From: Fulvia fulva
Lineage: Eukaryota > Ascomycota > Dothideomycetes > Mycosphaerellales > Mycosphaerellaceae
Direction of reading: 5' to 3'
Length of the DNA stretch: 64,000 nucleotides
NCBI RefSeq assembly: GCF_020509005.1
Contig: NC_063016.1
Coordinates: 3,844,001-3,908,000, forward strand
The position numbers were made by a program, and so were the translations under genes. Positions 11,301 through 25,277 of the stretch are shown here, piece after piece. The notes beneath the pieces were generated by a model. That model was not told the origin of the DNA. It did no database searches and saw nothing but the letters and a program-made list of their open reading frames with translations. Positions within the stretch are counted from its first letter, which is position 1, and the number at the start of each line of letters is the position of its first letter.

Positions 11301-11748
11301 GGTTATAAGCCCGGGTTTATATAGGAATAAGAGCAACCTATATTAGTATAGGTCACTTATATCCCTTACTATCGTAGTAGAAAACATCTAGGAATTAGAG
11401 GTCTACCCCGTCTATCCTATTAAGGAGCTTAGTTTAATTCTAAGTTATAGGTAACCTAGATAAGGACTCTACACGGCTTACTTAAAGCCAATACCTTAAA
11501 GATACTCTATAGGTAGAACTGTATCGAGATACTATTAAGAAGGACTTTAAGTAAGTCATTTGAAGCTCTACTAGGAGAGACAGACCTATGTCCTAGCCCC
11601 GAGACCTTATACCGCTCCTTCTTTACTTTACTAAGTAGGCCTTGGTATCTATACCTACGAACTTTCCTATTCTATACTAAAAGCCTTAGTAGGATCTAAG
11701 CTACTACTTTAGAACATATACACCTTGTTTTATTATATCTAATCTATT
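11301..11748 (+). mobile_element. Leader and N-terminal gag region of the disrupted copia element
   Basis: Degraded sequence between the copia 5' LTR and the gypsy insertion. GGTTATAAGCCCGGG directly after the LTR sits where a primer-binding site would be. No readable frame survives. Assignment to copia rests on its position between the LTR and the gag relic that resumes at 18639. Confidence 0.6.
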
Positions 11749-11932
11749 TGTTACGGGTAGCCCGCGACCCCTTACTATAGCTACGTCGGCCCGGGTAAAC
11801 CGCGGATCTTCCGTATCGGGTTAGCGCGGCTTAGCTTTACTTTATAACTTCGCCGCGCCTCGCGCTCCTCTTTCGTAGCTTCGTAGAATAATAACTCTCT
11901 TATTCGGACCCTACGGTACGCGCGCCCTTATA
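11749..11932 (+). repeat. Gypsy 5' LTR
   Basis: Begins TGTTACGGGTAGCC and ends CCCTTATA (from CCCTTACA). It is nearly identical to 18455-18638. Most differences are C/T or G/A, as RIP predicts. Confidence 0.93.
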
Positions 11933-12289
11933 GTTTATTCTACTACCCTACCAAGATCGCGGATCTAGGTAAGGGACGCGTAATAATAGGAATAGATAGA
12001 ACTATAGAACTCGAAGGACGCGTAGAGTCGTATTAGAATATAGAACACGGTAAGGCGTATAGCGCGTAAATGCCTAGAGAACGTAACGCGGCGATATTAT
12101 TAGTAGGTAGTCGCGCGCTCGTAGATAGTTAGGAAATAGGCATCGTTACGCCTCCCCGAACCTAGACAATATAACTTTATAGACGAACGGTAGTATACTA
12201 CCGCTACTAAAGCCTAAGAGTAAAGGTAAGTAGCGTATATCTCTTTACCCCGACCTCTCCTCTTTTCCTTAGAGTTAGACATAGGACGA

Positions 12290-15200
12290 TAACCGGCGGG
12301 TTATAGTAGATACCGGTGTCGCGCTATAATAGGAAATTGATAAAGCTTACTAGAAAGCCTTCGAGCGAGAAGAAGGTAGTAAGATTAACTTTATAGAACT
12401 GTTCGAATTTAAGCTCGAAGAGGACCTAGACGAGGTATACCTATTACTCGACGAGGTAGAGTATATTCTCGTATCCGAATACTAGAATGTTATACTAGAT
12501 AAATTTACGACCCTCGTATCCTAGCACCCGAAGACTACCTACGACTTCGTACTATAGATAGTGAACATAGCGATTACTAAAGGTAGACAACTCGATATAA
12601 TAGAGCGAGCTAATATCCTCTAGAACACCTAGTATACTACGCTATATACCGAGTATAACCGTACCTATAAGATACTACGAAGCGAGAAGGCTATAATATA
12701 GAAGATAGCCGTAGACCTAAAGAGTAAGAAGGATTATAACCTAATAAAGTTATAAGAGGTAGAGAAGAAGTATAGGGAGGCTAATAACCTATATAAGTAA
12801 TTTAGCGAGATTTACGAAAAGGAGAAGAAGAAGGCATAGGATGCTAAAGCTAAGAACTAGGCTCTATAGAAGGAGGTTAACGATCTGAAGACTCGACTCT
12901 AAGCTACTAAAGACACTATATAGGATAGGGTTAGGGGCCGCTCTAGTCGCCGACCCGCCTACTTACCTCCGCGCGAGACTTTACTCGAGTAGCTAATACG
13001 TAAGTATCGTAAAGCTACTAGTAGAGGCGGCGGCGGCGGAGGTAGTAGTAACGATAATAATAACGGTAATAGTAATAACGACCGAGGACGTAATAGAAAC
13101 CGTCTACGACCTAATAACAATAACGGTCGCGACTCTCGAGCGTATAATACCCGTATATAGACTCCCCTAACCGAACTTTTAGAACGCCTATTTACTATTA
13201 ACCGTACTCTAACACGCGGTATCGAGGTTAGTAAGGGCGTACCTAACCCGAAGTACTTTAATAACAATAACGACCCTAACTTCGATAGTTAGTATAGTAG
13301 CGTGCTTCTTAAGCTAACTATAACTACCTTCCGCTCCGAGGTAGACGGCCTACGTTTTATATATAGATAGACATAGGGTGACCCTTAGAGAAGTATTAAG
13401 CCGAGGATTTCCGTGCCTAGATAACAATTATTTAAGGAGTTCAAGACTAGTAAAGAACTACTAGATTAGATAACGCGCTAGTACGGTACCCGTAACGAAG
13501 GGACTAAGGCTATAGTTAATATCGCTACCTATAAGTAGGAGTAGAGCGAGACCTTTATTACCTTCTACGCTCGCTACTCGAAGCTACGTACTTAGATAGA
13601 GTAGACCGACGAGACTAAGCTAATGCTATTTCGTAACCGCCTAAACCGTAAGTACTTTATTAAGACTTTCGGCGATAGGGAAGCAGATAGACGCTTATAT
13701 AATATATAGGATATTATTAAGGAATGTATAGTATTAGATAAGAGCTTCTACGAGACCGACCGACTATATCTATAGAAGGAGCGCCTACGTAGCAACCCTA
13801 ATTCGAACAATAACGGCGTATAGGGCGGTAGTAACACCGTAGGCGCCGTAGCTACTAGTACGACCGCTATAATCGTCTAGCGACTACTATAATACGTAGG
13901 TACGAAGAAGAAGGAGGACCTACCGGTTCACTTATAGAATCTGCCTTTATTAAACCGTAAGTATCGTAAGGACCTTAAGAAGTAGGGTAAGTACTACCGC
14001 TACCGTATAGGCTCGTACGTATTAACGAACCCCGAATACCCGATATATAGTTACGACGGCGACTACCGCCCTCTACGTCTACGAAACAACGCGAACGCTA
14101 ATCCGAACCTTAACTCCCTTACTACCGACCTATAGTAATAGGAAAATAGTACGACCGCTACCTAAGCGTAGTAGATAGCGGTTAGTAACCGAACTTTCTA
14201 AGATAGAAAGAGTATAAGATTAAGAGATATAGAATATAAGAGACGGACTATAGTAAGGAGCTTAAGATATCGGTATATACACTAGATAAACAATAACTAG
14301 CTATATACCCTTATATAGTATTACCCGTAATAATATAATATAAAAAGGCTCGCGGCCTTATAGATTCTACCTCTACCTCTCTCTTTCTTAATGAGAAATT
14401 TATACGTAAATATACAACTCCCTTAATCCCTTTAATAAAGAACAGACGATTGATACTAGGAGATAGATCGGCTGTAGCGCGTCAGATTATATATATAGCC
14501 CTTAGAGACGTAGTTATTGGTAGTTATTACGAGTAAATACTATACTACGTTACCGACCTCGAATATAACATCGTCTTTAGACTACCGTAGCTCTCCGCGT
14601 ATAACCCGAACATCTTCTAGGAAACTAGCGAGGTAGCGTTTAGATCTAACTACTACTTCGATCACTATCTATATAATAAGACATCGATAATAGTATAATC
14701 TCTAAACTATATCGGTAGAACGAAATATAGACTAAAGCCCTTTACTAGCGAATTAGTAGGATTTATAGCCGGAGGGGCGGAGCTAGATATGTCCGCTCTA
14801 TAGGTAGATAAAGAGGTAGATTGCTAGGAAGTCTCGTAGCGCGTATAGGAGATGTACGCGTACCGGCCTAGGGCCGAGTGCTTCTATATTATACCTATAT
14901 AGCGCGAGGATAACAATAATAACAATAATAGCCTTAAGCTAAGCGCGATAGTAGCTAATAACCTAGATCAGTTCTTAAATAAGCAGTTTAACTATAATCC
15001 TAAAGAGAAGCTCCTACCTATATACTACGACATTATAGATACTTTCTTAGTAAAGGACTACGAGGGACTCCTACCTTACCGACTAGGTATCGACTACGAG
15101 ATTTATATTAAACCCGATAGACCTTAAGAACCGCTATACTAGGCCGGTTAGAAAACAAGCTAGTGACCGGCACCGGTAATAGTAGTAAGAAAGCCTAGAG

Positions 15201-18200
15201 GAGGGCTACGAGTATATATTAACTACCGTAGGCTAAACGCTATTACTATTAAGAATCGCTATCCTATTCTATTAATATAGGAAACGCTTAACCGTATATA
15301 CGGAAAGAAGTACTTCACGAAACTAGATATTGTAGTAGCCTTTAATAAGTTACGTATCGCGGAAGGGCACGAGTGGCTAATAGCTTTCGTAATACGCTAC
15401 GGTATATACGAATGCCTCGTATTACCGTTCGGCCTCTATAACGGACCCGTAACCTTTTAGTTATATATTAATAAGGTTCTATAGGAACATCTAGATAACT
15501 TTGTGTTAGTATATCTAGATAACGTCCTTATCTTTAGCGACACTCTAGAGGAACACGTCGAATACGTACGAAAGGTATTAATTAAGCTACGAGATACCGG
15601 GCTTACTATTAATATTAATAAGTCCGAGTTCTACTAGGAACGTATAAAATATCTAGGCCTTATTATTACACCCTAGAGTATCGAGATAGACCCGGAGAAA
15701 TTGGAATATATATAGACCTAGGAAGCACTAACGAATCTTAAGGATATCTAAGCCTTCCTAGGATTCGTAAACTTCTACCGTAGGTTTATCGAGACCTTCT
15801 CTCGTATTACATTCCTATTAACTAACCTAACAAAGTTAGATAGGCCTAGTAATCATAAGAACCGTAGAATCAACTAGACTAATAATTGCTAGAAGGCATT
15901 CGAGGCGTTAAAAGTAGCGTTTAGTAAGGCGGGTATACTAGTATACTATATACCGGGCAGACAGACCGTCGTCGAGACTAACTCCTTAGACTTTATTAAT
16001 ATAGGTGTACTCTTATAGTACGACGAGTAGGGAGTATTATATCCTATAGCTTTCTATTCGAAGAAGCTAAGCCCCTAGGAGTATAATTACGAGATCTATA
16101 ATAAGGAACTCCTCGCGATTATTAAAGTATTTGAAGAGTAGCGCCCGGAGCTTACGTACGAAGTAGACGAGAACGGCGATCTAGTTAAAGTGTTTATAGA
16201 CTATAAGAACCTCGAATATTTTATGACTACGAAGTAGCTAAATCGCCGATAAGCGCGATAGGCAGAATTTCTATTACAATTTAACTTCTAGATTATAGAC
16301 CGCCTAGGTATATAAGGAACGAAGCTAGATAGCCTAACGAGACGTAGCTAGGACCTTCCGTAGGGGGTGGACGATCCGAGAAATTAGCACTAGTATTAGA
16401 CATTGCTTCCGCTAGAGCGATTCCTTAAGATAGACTCTATACGAGCTACTATCGAAGATATGCCCGAAGAAGAAGAGACGACTCCCCTAAATCCTAAAGC
16501 AATCGAGTTCATTCTAGAACTAGAACAGGTACTATAAACATAGCTAGTACTAGCTTAGGAAGTATAGACTACGAATAAAGCCGAAGTCGAAGCTAAACTC
16601 GAGTACTATATAACGACTACTTACGCCCTAGACTAAGAACTTAAGGCGGTAATTAAGATACTACGGAAAGATAGTACTATCCCTCTACTCTTATAGAAGG
16701 CGAAGATACACCCTACGTACTATAAGGTAGATAGTAATATGTTATATATACGAAACTAGTACGATAGTTAGAGCCTATAGGTACCCAATAACTAGGCCCT
16801 ACGGACTCGGCTTATTAGAATAAATTATAACGCTCTAGTAGTAGGATATCTAGGACGAGCTCGAACCTATAAACTCGTAGCACGAGAACTCTACTAGCCT
16901 AGCTTAGCAAGATTAGTACGTAGATATACCGCGAATTACCGTATATACCGTACGACGAAATCTCTATACTCCTAGCTACCTAGATTATTATACCTAATTT
17001 TAGTACCGGACCGACCTTAGAGGTACATCGCGGTAGACTTCGTAGTCGGACTTCCTAATAGTACCCTCGATAGTATGACCTATAATAACATTATAACCGT
17101 AATAGATAGGCTAACGAAGGAAGTCGAGCTAATTCCGATCGGAGCGATAACTATATAGAATACGGTAAGACTTTTCCTTAAGTATATATTCTCCCGACGC
17201 GGATTTCCTAATACTATTACTTTAGACCGTAGTAAACAATAGGTTACTACCTTCTAGAAGAAACTTTATAAGATACTTCGTATAAGTCGTAAGCTAAGTT
17301 CTTTATACTACCTAGAAACTAATAGACAGTCGGAACGTACTAACTAAGTAATAGAATAGTATCTCTATATATTTACTAACGAGGTATAAGATGACTAGGT
17401 AGAATAGCTTTGTCTAGCTTAGTTCGCGATTAATAACCACCTTTCTAAAACTACTAGTATGTCGCTATTCTACGCTACTTTAGACTATAATCCTAAGTTT
17501 ATAGAGCGCGTAGACCTAAGCCCTAGAAAAGAGGGAGGACTAACTACTCTCTAGCGACTAGATACGCGATCGGCTAAAGCCTTCGTACGCCGGATTTACG
17601 ACCTTTATAAGCACCTTTAAGAAAACATACGGATATTATAAGCTCTCTAAGCTAAGGTAGTAAACCGCTACTAAAGCATCCCGCTAGACTATAAAGTAGG
17701 CGACTAGGTGTACCTAAGCACTAAGAATATCCGTACGACTCGACTATCTAAGAAGCTCGATAGAAGATACGCTAGCCCGTACTAGATTATAGAAGTTATA
17801 CTAGCTAAGCTCTTATATAAACTGAGATTATCGGACGCTATAGTAGGACTCGATAACTACTTTTATACCTCGTTACTTTAGCGAGCCGATCATCCCGACT
17901 TCCTACTACTCGAAGGCTAGTATCTAGTACTACTACCGCCGATAACTATCGAGCCCAATACTACCGAAGCCGATATAGCCGCTAATATAGTCGTAATACC
18001 TATATATATATAAGGTAGAGAAGATCTTAGATATATATACCCGTAAGCGAGTAGGCAAAGTGAAGAAGGGGCAGAAGCGCAAAGTAGACACTTAGTATAA
18101 GGTAAAATAGCTTAGACATTAGAATAAGGAGGATAGTAAGATCTAGTAACCGGCTAAGAATATATTTAAACACGCGGCCGCCGCTATTATAGACTTTTAC

Positions 18201-18450
18201 TATAGCCGGTCGGAGTTGTCTACGCCTATAGGCTTCGTAGCTCTATCTAATTAGGTCCTCCTAAGCATTTCTCGAAGGGAGCCGGTCGCGGATAGGCTAG
18301 TTATAGATAGACTAGATACAGATGTGTTACTAGACGATAATAAGGCATTAGAGGATAATTAGACTTTCGTATAGTTATAGAGTAGTACGGACAAGTGGCC
18401 GTATAAGATAGATAACGCTTAGAGGACTAAGACGCGTTTTAAGAGGGGGG
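12290..18450 (+). pseudogene. Gypsy gag-pol relic
   Basis: Translation through the stops gives recognisable pieces. A gag-like region at about 12.3-14.2 kb includes a Gly/Asn-rich stretch near 13021-13130. Reverse transcriptase spans about 15,160-15,650, with [27 protein letters not shown] and YLDNVLIFS readable (the last from a YLDD-type core with Asp to Asn, a G-to-A change). RNase H-like sequence is near 15,950-16,250. An integrase core near 17,020-17,500 reads VDFVVGLPN and VIDRLTKE, followed by a GDxVYLSTKNI-type stretch near 17,700. Many TAG and TAA codons make it non-functional. Confidence 0.88.
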
Positions 18451-18454
18451 GTAC

Positions 18455-18638
18455 TATTACGGGTAGCCCGCGACCCCTCACTATAGCTACGTCGGCCCGG
18501 GTGAACTACGGACCTTCCGTATCGGGTTAGTACGGCTTAGCTTTACTTTATAACTTCGCCGCGCCTCGCGCTCCTCTTTTGTAGCTTCGTAGAATAACAA
18601 CTCTCTTATTCGGACCCTACGGTACGCGCGCCCTTACA
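18455..18638 (+). repeat. Gypsy 3' LTR
   Basis: Begins TATTACGGG (TG mutated to TA) and ends CCCTTACA, followed by the CTATT target duplication at 18639-18643. Confidence 0.93.
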
Positions 18639-18643
18639 CTATT

Positions 18644-20412
18644 ATAGATTTATACTAAGAGAAGATAGAGGAGAAGGGAAGCAAAATCCCAATTCTTAGG
18701 AGGGATAATTAGAAGAGATTAGAAGAGATAGTTTAACCTTTAGAGATATAAGATAGAGAGCCAATTCGTATTCTTTGTAATTAATGACCTAATAGAAGTG
18801 TCTTTTAATAACATTAAGGGCAAGACTCTAAAGCTCTAAGAAGAGGCTATAACTCAAGAGATCCTTAATACGCTAATATAGACAAGACATATATAGTATA
18901 TAACGTTAGTATCCTTAGTAGGATTATAGAAAAAGATCAATTTGAGCTCGAGGGCTTATATAAATCTAGAAGAGCTACTTAGAAGTAGGTGTATCTCTAG
19001 AACAAGTATAGCTAGGTGCTACTAACCTATATATATAAGCTTATAAAGCAATTTGTGACTATTAAGATAAGTGAAGAGTTTACTATCAGATCTATATAGA
19101 CACACCTAGTTTCTCTTAGAAAAAGGATTGCTAATATTGACCTAGAGGGTTAGTATTATAGGAAAGCTAATATAAGAATAACCTAGCTCTTAAGCTTACT
19201 ACTACCTAACTACTATATAGCTAGGGATACTATTATAGCTTAGCTAAAGATAGATTATAAAAGGACCTTAAAGATCCTTAAAGCTTAAGAAGCTAGGTTA
19301 GATCCCTCTAAGGCTAAGTATAGTATAGTAGCTACCTAGGTCAAGCCCTTAGGTCTAGTAAGACTACTCTTCTACCTTCTCTATAAGAAGGATCATCTGA
19401 TCAAGGACTGCCCTAGTCTACCTAAGGCAAGAAAGGTCCTTAGATCTTATTCCTAACTACTATCTTCCTAGAATATAATATATATTAAGAAGAAGAGAAC
19501 TCTACTACCTACTTTAAGGAGGACACTAAGAGAGAAGTCCTCTATAGAAGAACTTGAGAAGATAGTGAAGAGACTTAGCTCTAACATACTGTCACTCTAG
19601 AAGAACTAGGCCTAGTCTTATACCTCTAAAGCAAAGAAGACTAGAAAAGGGTTTTCCGCCTAAGAGTCACGTGACTTATACAGCTCATCCCTAGAGACAA
19701 TGTCTAATAATAATAAGTATAATAAAGTGGCTTACTTAACTATAGAAGTCTAAGGCAAGTTCTCCTCGTTAGAGTAGTTACTTAAGTCCTATACTTTATC
19801 CTATATAACTAACTAAAGCTACCTCTTTAGATCTATAACTCCCTTAATAAGGAAGAAATCGATCAAAGTAGGAGGTAGGTTCTTATTAGCTACTTATATT
19901 AGGAATGTAAAGATAAGTAGGAGAGCTAGTAGAAAAGTTATTTCAGAAGATATCCTGCTTATACCTAAGCTAGGAGTAAACCTAGTTTTATAGAACTAGT
20001 TTAGTAAGCAGTTTAGTGTTTAACCTCTATTATTTTCTCTTATTTCTCCCTCTAGTAAGACTATTGTCTAGACAAAGCTCCTTAGGGGGGTTCTATTTAT
20101 TAATAAGCTTTCTCCTCTCCTATAAGAACGGGCACATTACTTATTATATACACTACTAATAGAGAATGCCTTTGTGACTACTTAATTAAAGACCGACCTA
20201 AAGTAGTAGGAGCTTTAGTATAGAAGATTTGTACACTTTAGGAAGAATTTGCTCTAGAATCTTTATAAGGTAATAGACTTAAGAGAACCTATTCCTATCC
20301 CTAAGGATAGCTTTTACTACTATAGAGTATGTTTAATAGTAAAGATAAAGAAGTATAAAGGCAAAGTTATAGAGAGAAGACCTAAAAGACTTGCCCTTAT
20401 ATCTATTAATAT
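18644..20412 (+). pseudogene. Copia gag and integrase N-terminal relic
   Basis: Continues the copia element that starts at 11011, after the gypsy insertion. The broken plus-strand reading shows a gag-like region, then near 20,210-20,400 a pre-integrase stretch of the type FRKNLL-NLYKVIDLREPIPIPKDSFYY-RVCLI, matching the HHCC region before the integrase core of Ty1/copia elements (some His and Cys residues now read Tyr). Reverse transcriptase is missing because the element is cut at about 20,413 by LINE D. It is probably the same family as 43075-45378, from the shared LTR. Confidence 0.8.
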
Positions 20413-23400
20413 ATAGATAGATAGATAGATAGATTTGTCATTCCCCTATTCTAGGACCCTATTCGGCCTATATAGGTATATATCTATTGTTATATATAAA
20501 GGGAAACCCGAATAGGTGAAAACCCTTCCCGCCCCCGACTACTCCTTATCTAGATTAGCTTTCCCTCTAAACGTACGTAGTCTATGTCACTACCCCGTTA
20601 GCCCCCGCTCCTAGCCGGTCTCGTCGCGCTACGTCGTGTCCTCTCTTCCTATACTACTCCTACTAGGCGGTACTGTTCTAGCTAGCCCTTCTCTAGTATC
20701 TAGTTCGTAATACGCCGTAGGTCCTTAACGTTATTAAGAAGTGCCCTAATCGTCTAGTTCCTCGCCTTTACTATCTACTCCCTCCCTTCCTAGCGACTAC
20801 CTCGGACAGACGAGGAGTACGTGTCGTACGTTCTAGGAGTAATAGCCGTAGGGGTAGCTAGTATTCGTGTATTCTAGAACCTTCCTCTACGATAGGTACC
20901 CCTAGAGGCCGATATATTCGCTTTGTAGTTAGGTTACTATACTACTCTATACCCTCGTAAGGTAGTAGTAGATAAGCTTCGGGGGTTGCTTAACCGCGGA
21001 TTTTATAGCTAACTATTCCTTAGGTTATCCCGCTAGCTAAGGGCGTCTACTATACCCTATACCCTAGTTGTTCTACCTCTCTTTCTATAGTTGCTCTATA
21101 AACGACTTCTTACCTTCCTATCGTATTACTAGCTATTCGTCCCTTACCCGGTAGTTCGGCTCGTTTCCGGGTCGAATGCCCTTATACGCTAGTACTAATT
21201 CGCGGGCCCTTATAACTATACTAGCGATGACCTTCTATACTAGGTACTATACCGACTTACCTAATTAGGAGGTCCGTAGTCCCTAGATATATAGGTCGAT
21301 TAGCGGTATAGCGGTCTCGTACTTAAGTATCCTTATTAGTATCGACTTGTATACCCCGGTGACCTTCCTTAGGCATTAGTTTTAGATCTTCGCTAGCGGC
21401 GGGACGAGTCCCGTTAATAGGTAGGCCCTCTCGCCTAAGGACTACACTTAGCTACTATAGGGAAGGACTGGCCGTATAATAGCCGTATATAGAAGTTGTA
21501 ACTACCGAAAGTCCGCCCCCTATATAGACGTAGTAAGCCTCTAGTATAATGCTATATTCTGTTTAGCTTTCCGTAATATTACCTATACGTACTTCCTCTA
21601 CCGTAGCGCCGGGTCTACCTATAGTCCGAGGATCCTAAGCTGATTTACCGGGTTAGTCGTGTACCCCTATATCTAGATAAAAGCTTATATATTATAGAAC
21701 CGTAGCCGGCGCGTAAAGTGTATTAGATTGTACTTTTCTAGGGCAAACCGAGCCCCGTGCCTTCTAGCCTAGTCCTCGTAGATCTTGTACTTCTCTTCTA
21801 GTAGCCTATAGTTCTCCTTAGTCGAGGAAGACTACGCTAGGATATTTATATCGTCTACGAAGCCGCTCGTAGCGGTGTTCTAGGATTCTAGGGCTAGGAG
21901 TAGCGTCGCTATAAAGAAGAGGAATAGAATAGGTACTAGCGTTAAGCCTTACGGGATTCTAGTATAGACTACTTAAAATGGGCTTCTATACTAGCCGACT
22001 AGGATCGACGTACTACGGTTTTCGAGGTAGGACCGTACGAAGTTGACAAGCCACTTAGGAAGTCCTTTCGACCTTAGGATATAGAGTAGCCGCGGGTGTG
22101 ACACGTAGTCGAAGGCTCCCGATATGTCTAGGCTAAGTAAGGAAGCCACCTTGTCCCTATTCTTATACTAGATGGCCTTTACCTAAGAGGTGATAAGTTC
22201 TATCGCGGATAGCGTCGATCGCTATAGGCGCGTACCTATCTAGGTGTCCGGGAGTAGGGAGTGTTCCTCTACCGCCTCGGAGAGTCTCGTTATAACTAGC
22301 TTCTTAAGCTCCTTCCTAAGAGTATTAAGGAGCGTAATTAGGCGGTACGACTTTACCTACGTATAGTCTTGCTTTTACGGCTTACGTAGGACTACTATCG
22401 TCGATTATTTAAATACTATCGGGTAGTATCCGGTCTATAGGCAGGCGTTAAAGATCGCTATAACTACTAGGGCTAGTTAATCTCTACACTTCTTTAGTAG
22501 CTTGTTTAGGATTCTATCCGGCCCCGGGGCTTTCTCGCCGGTAACTTCCTAAGTATAGCGGCAACTTCTCCCTCGGACACCTCCTATTAGACCGTAATAC
22601 TAGGGGCTAGGGGAGTAGAGCTATTTATATCGCTTAGATTAGCCTCGACTAGGGGCGGGAAGAACTTGCTAGCTAGTAGACGCGCCTTAGCCTCGGGGTC
22701 GCTAACCGGGCTACTAGGCGATTATAGCGCTAGGATAGAGAAGGAGGGGCCCTATATAGGGTCCTATCGGGCCTATTTCGCTAGCTTCTATATCCTCGCT
22801 AGCTTGCCGGCGATTTCTTCTACTATAGCTCTCTAGCCGACTACTTTCTCCCTCCGTATTATAGCTTTCTTCTATTAGTATACCTCCCTATATACGTTCT
22901 AGGCCTCCTCGCTATAGCTGCTCGTCTACACCCGGCGGGCTCTCCTTACTTCTCTTACTCTCGTAGTGCACTTCGGCGTCTAGTATAGTTTAGACTATGT
23001 CGTTAGTTAGGTAAGCGGAACGTAAAGTAAGGTCGCTTTTCTTATTTCGTCTATTAACCCTTAGACTACCTCGTCTATCTCGTCTTTACTATTATATTAC
23101 TACTACGCGATCTAGACTAGCCTCTCGGAATTATCGAGGTACGCCTAGATGTTAGCCTAGTAGGCCTTTCCCTAGTTTAGCTTAGGGGTTCTCGCTAGTA
23201 TACGTTATATCTAGATCGTAATAGAGGTCCTGACTAGTATATAGTCTAACGACGCCTCGAGTTTATATTCGATCCTATAGTAGGTTACTATATAGTAGTA
23301 GCTATCTAGGATCTAGGAGAGGTCGATCGTACCTTAGAGTCCCCCTCTCTTCTACGTACCTAGGTCCTTCGGGGTATTAAGGGCAATTACGTTACTCGCT

Positions 23401-24161
23401 ATCAAGTCGAGTACTTCGTCGGCTATAGGGTACGGCTATATAAGGCTTTCCTAGGAAGGGTAGTATATATTAAAGTCTCCTACTACGATATAGCACCCTT
23501 GTCTCTTAAGCGTACTATCTAGGTGTCTATAGACCCTAAGGTCGCGGCTAGACCTCGAGGCTAGCGGTTATATATAGGTTGTGTATCTAGGTACTACCTA
23601 CGTAGAGGGAGGTAATATCGCCCCCGCCTTCTTCGTCTACGTAGTATACTACCTCCTAGTCGGATTCTAGTATGTCCTTACTAATATAGAAGTACGTACG
23701 GGGTCTACCGTCGCCTCGTAGGCATGTCGTATAGCCTAGTAACTTAAAGGTCGTTAGTCTCTTATAGTACGGGTTAATCTATAGCTCCTAGATTACTAGG
23801 ACGTAGTAGACGTACGGGTCCGCCTCGTATAGAAAATAGTTCTAGACTTTATCCTTACTAAAGTTAACGTTATACTAGATAATACTAAGCGTGTCGAGGC
23901 TAGTTATCGTTATCGACAATCATTTCCTCTATAATATCCTATGTCCTACTACCTTATACGTCCTAGTCTACGCCTATCGGCTATATACTAAAGAGGAGCC
24001 GGGCCTAGTTAGATTCCCTCGCCGTAGCTAGTAGAGCACGTAGCCTCCCGTACGCCCTAGGTTACGTATCCTTTATATTATTCTCGGCCCTAGGGCGCTT
24101 ATACCCGACCGCCGCTAGCTAGTTCCGGTATAGGCTAGCCTTACGGTCGCCGTAGAATCTT
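20413..24161 (-). mobile_element. RIP-mutated LINE, copy D
   Basis: On the minus strand the 3' end carries a tail of four to five ATCT units (about 20413-20434). Upstream are the C-terminal, reverse transcriptase (about 21.8-22.6 kb) and endonuclease (about 23.4-23.9 kb) relics; VVGDFNIYYP and YNVN-type pieces are readable in the nuclease. Most of ORF1 is absent, so it is 5' truncated at the pogo insertion. Stops are abundant. Confidence 0.85.
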
Positions 24162-25277
24162 ACGTACTTTACTACTAAGCGGGCTATACTACCGAGCGGG
24201 CTACTTTTGCTAAGAACTGTACCACTTCTATAGATATAGCTATATAACTACTATTATAGCGTATATTGTCTTTAAACGAGGCCAAACTGACCTTAGCTGT
24301 CTAGGCTACAAAAGGCGACGCGATAATCACGAATCGACTTGCTATAAAGATATACGACGCGTCTCGAACCACACTAGGGTATCGATTAAATAGACGACCT
24401 CCTTAGGGTGACTACGAACCTAATTTAAAGAAGCTTATAGAGCTAGAAGAGAAGGTAATACTTGAGTATATACTCGAGCTAGATCTTAGAGGTTTCCCGC
24501 TATTAAAGGCTAGTGTACGAGCAATACCCAATTTATTACTATAAGAGAAGGGTCTTAAGCCCGCTAGTCTTAATTAGATAGACAGGTTTATTAGGCGGTA
24601 TCGTAAGCTAAAGGTTCGTATAATACGTAGATACGATCGTTAGCGAGCCCTAATAGAAGATCTAGACGTTATCGAGAAGTAGTTCTTACTTATACGTAAT
24701 ATAAAGGAGAAGTATAGTATCCTTAACTAGGACACCTACAACTTCGACGAGACAGGGTTTATAATAGGTGTTATTACGTCTTAGAGCGTCGTTACGGGTT
24801 CAGAAAGGCGTAGTAGAAAGAGGAAGGTCGTTTAATAGGGCAATAGAGAGGGAGTAGAGAGATAGCGTATTAGATAGCTCTTTTACAAAGCGAGATTAGT
24901 AAGCTACGTAAGTCTAATAAGGCCCTTATATAGCGGAAAGCACGAAAGCGTAAGTATATTTAGTCTAGAGGGTCTCTAACCTTCGATAAGGCGTCGCAAT
25001 TAATACCTCTAGAGGATACTAGGAGGTAGGAAGTGAGTAGAGAGTCGCTAGATAGTGTTCGGCTAGTACTAAGGCTACGACGGTATAAGCGATATAGCGA
25101 GTCGGGGCATAACGTACGTACCTATTTAGTAGACTCGCTAGATAGCGAAGAATCTAAAGAGGAATTGTCCTCCTAGTAACGATTCTATAGGATGTCGTCG
25201 TGTTAAGATACCGTCGCAATTAAAGTAGAAGTAGTATAGTTCTTAGTAAAAGTAGCCTACTCGGTAGTAAAGCACGT
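24162..25277 (+). mobile_element. Pogo/Fot1-like element with internal deletion (1.12 kb)
   Basis: Both terminal repeats of the family are present (two 17-bp subunits at the left, one at the right). The plus-strand transposase relic runs to the YNFDETGF-type motif near 24740-24760, then jumps at about 24842 directly to sequence found ~750 bp further on in full-length copies. The DDE catalytic centre is therefore largely lost and it could only move in trans. The right flank is TA; the left reads TT rather than TA, so the left duplication is mutated or the boundary rearranged. The remaining frame is broken by RIP. Confidence 0.88.

Larger units (their letters stand above)
11749..18638 (+). mobile_element. 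Ty3/gypsy LTR retrotransposon, full length (6.89 kb), RIP-mutated
   Basis: Two 184-bp LTRs (11749-11932 and 18455-18638) bound the element, and CTATT occurs immediately outside both (11744-11748 and 18639-18643), a 5-bp target duplication. A purine tract (AAGAGGGGGGG, 18441-18451) precedes the right LTR, as expected for a polypurine tract. Gag, protease/RT, RNase H and integrase relics lie in the standard gypsy order. All frames are broken. The element sits inside a copia element of the same orientation. Confidence 0.95.

Noticed and set aside
12959..13267. 102-codon minus-strand frame, Leu/Pro/Arg-rich
   Set aside because: It is the complement of the Gly/Asn-rich low-complexity stretch of the gypsy gag relic; RIP and composition keep it open by chance.
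20413..20434. Tetranucleotide runs as stand-alone microsatellites
   Set aside because: They occur at LINE 3' ends in matching orientation, so they are element tails.
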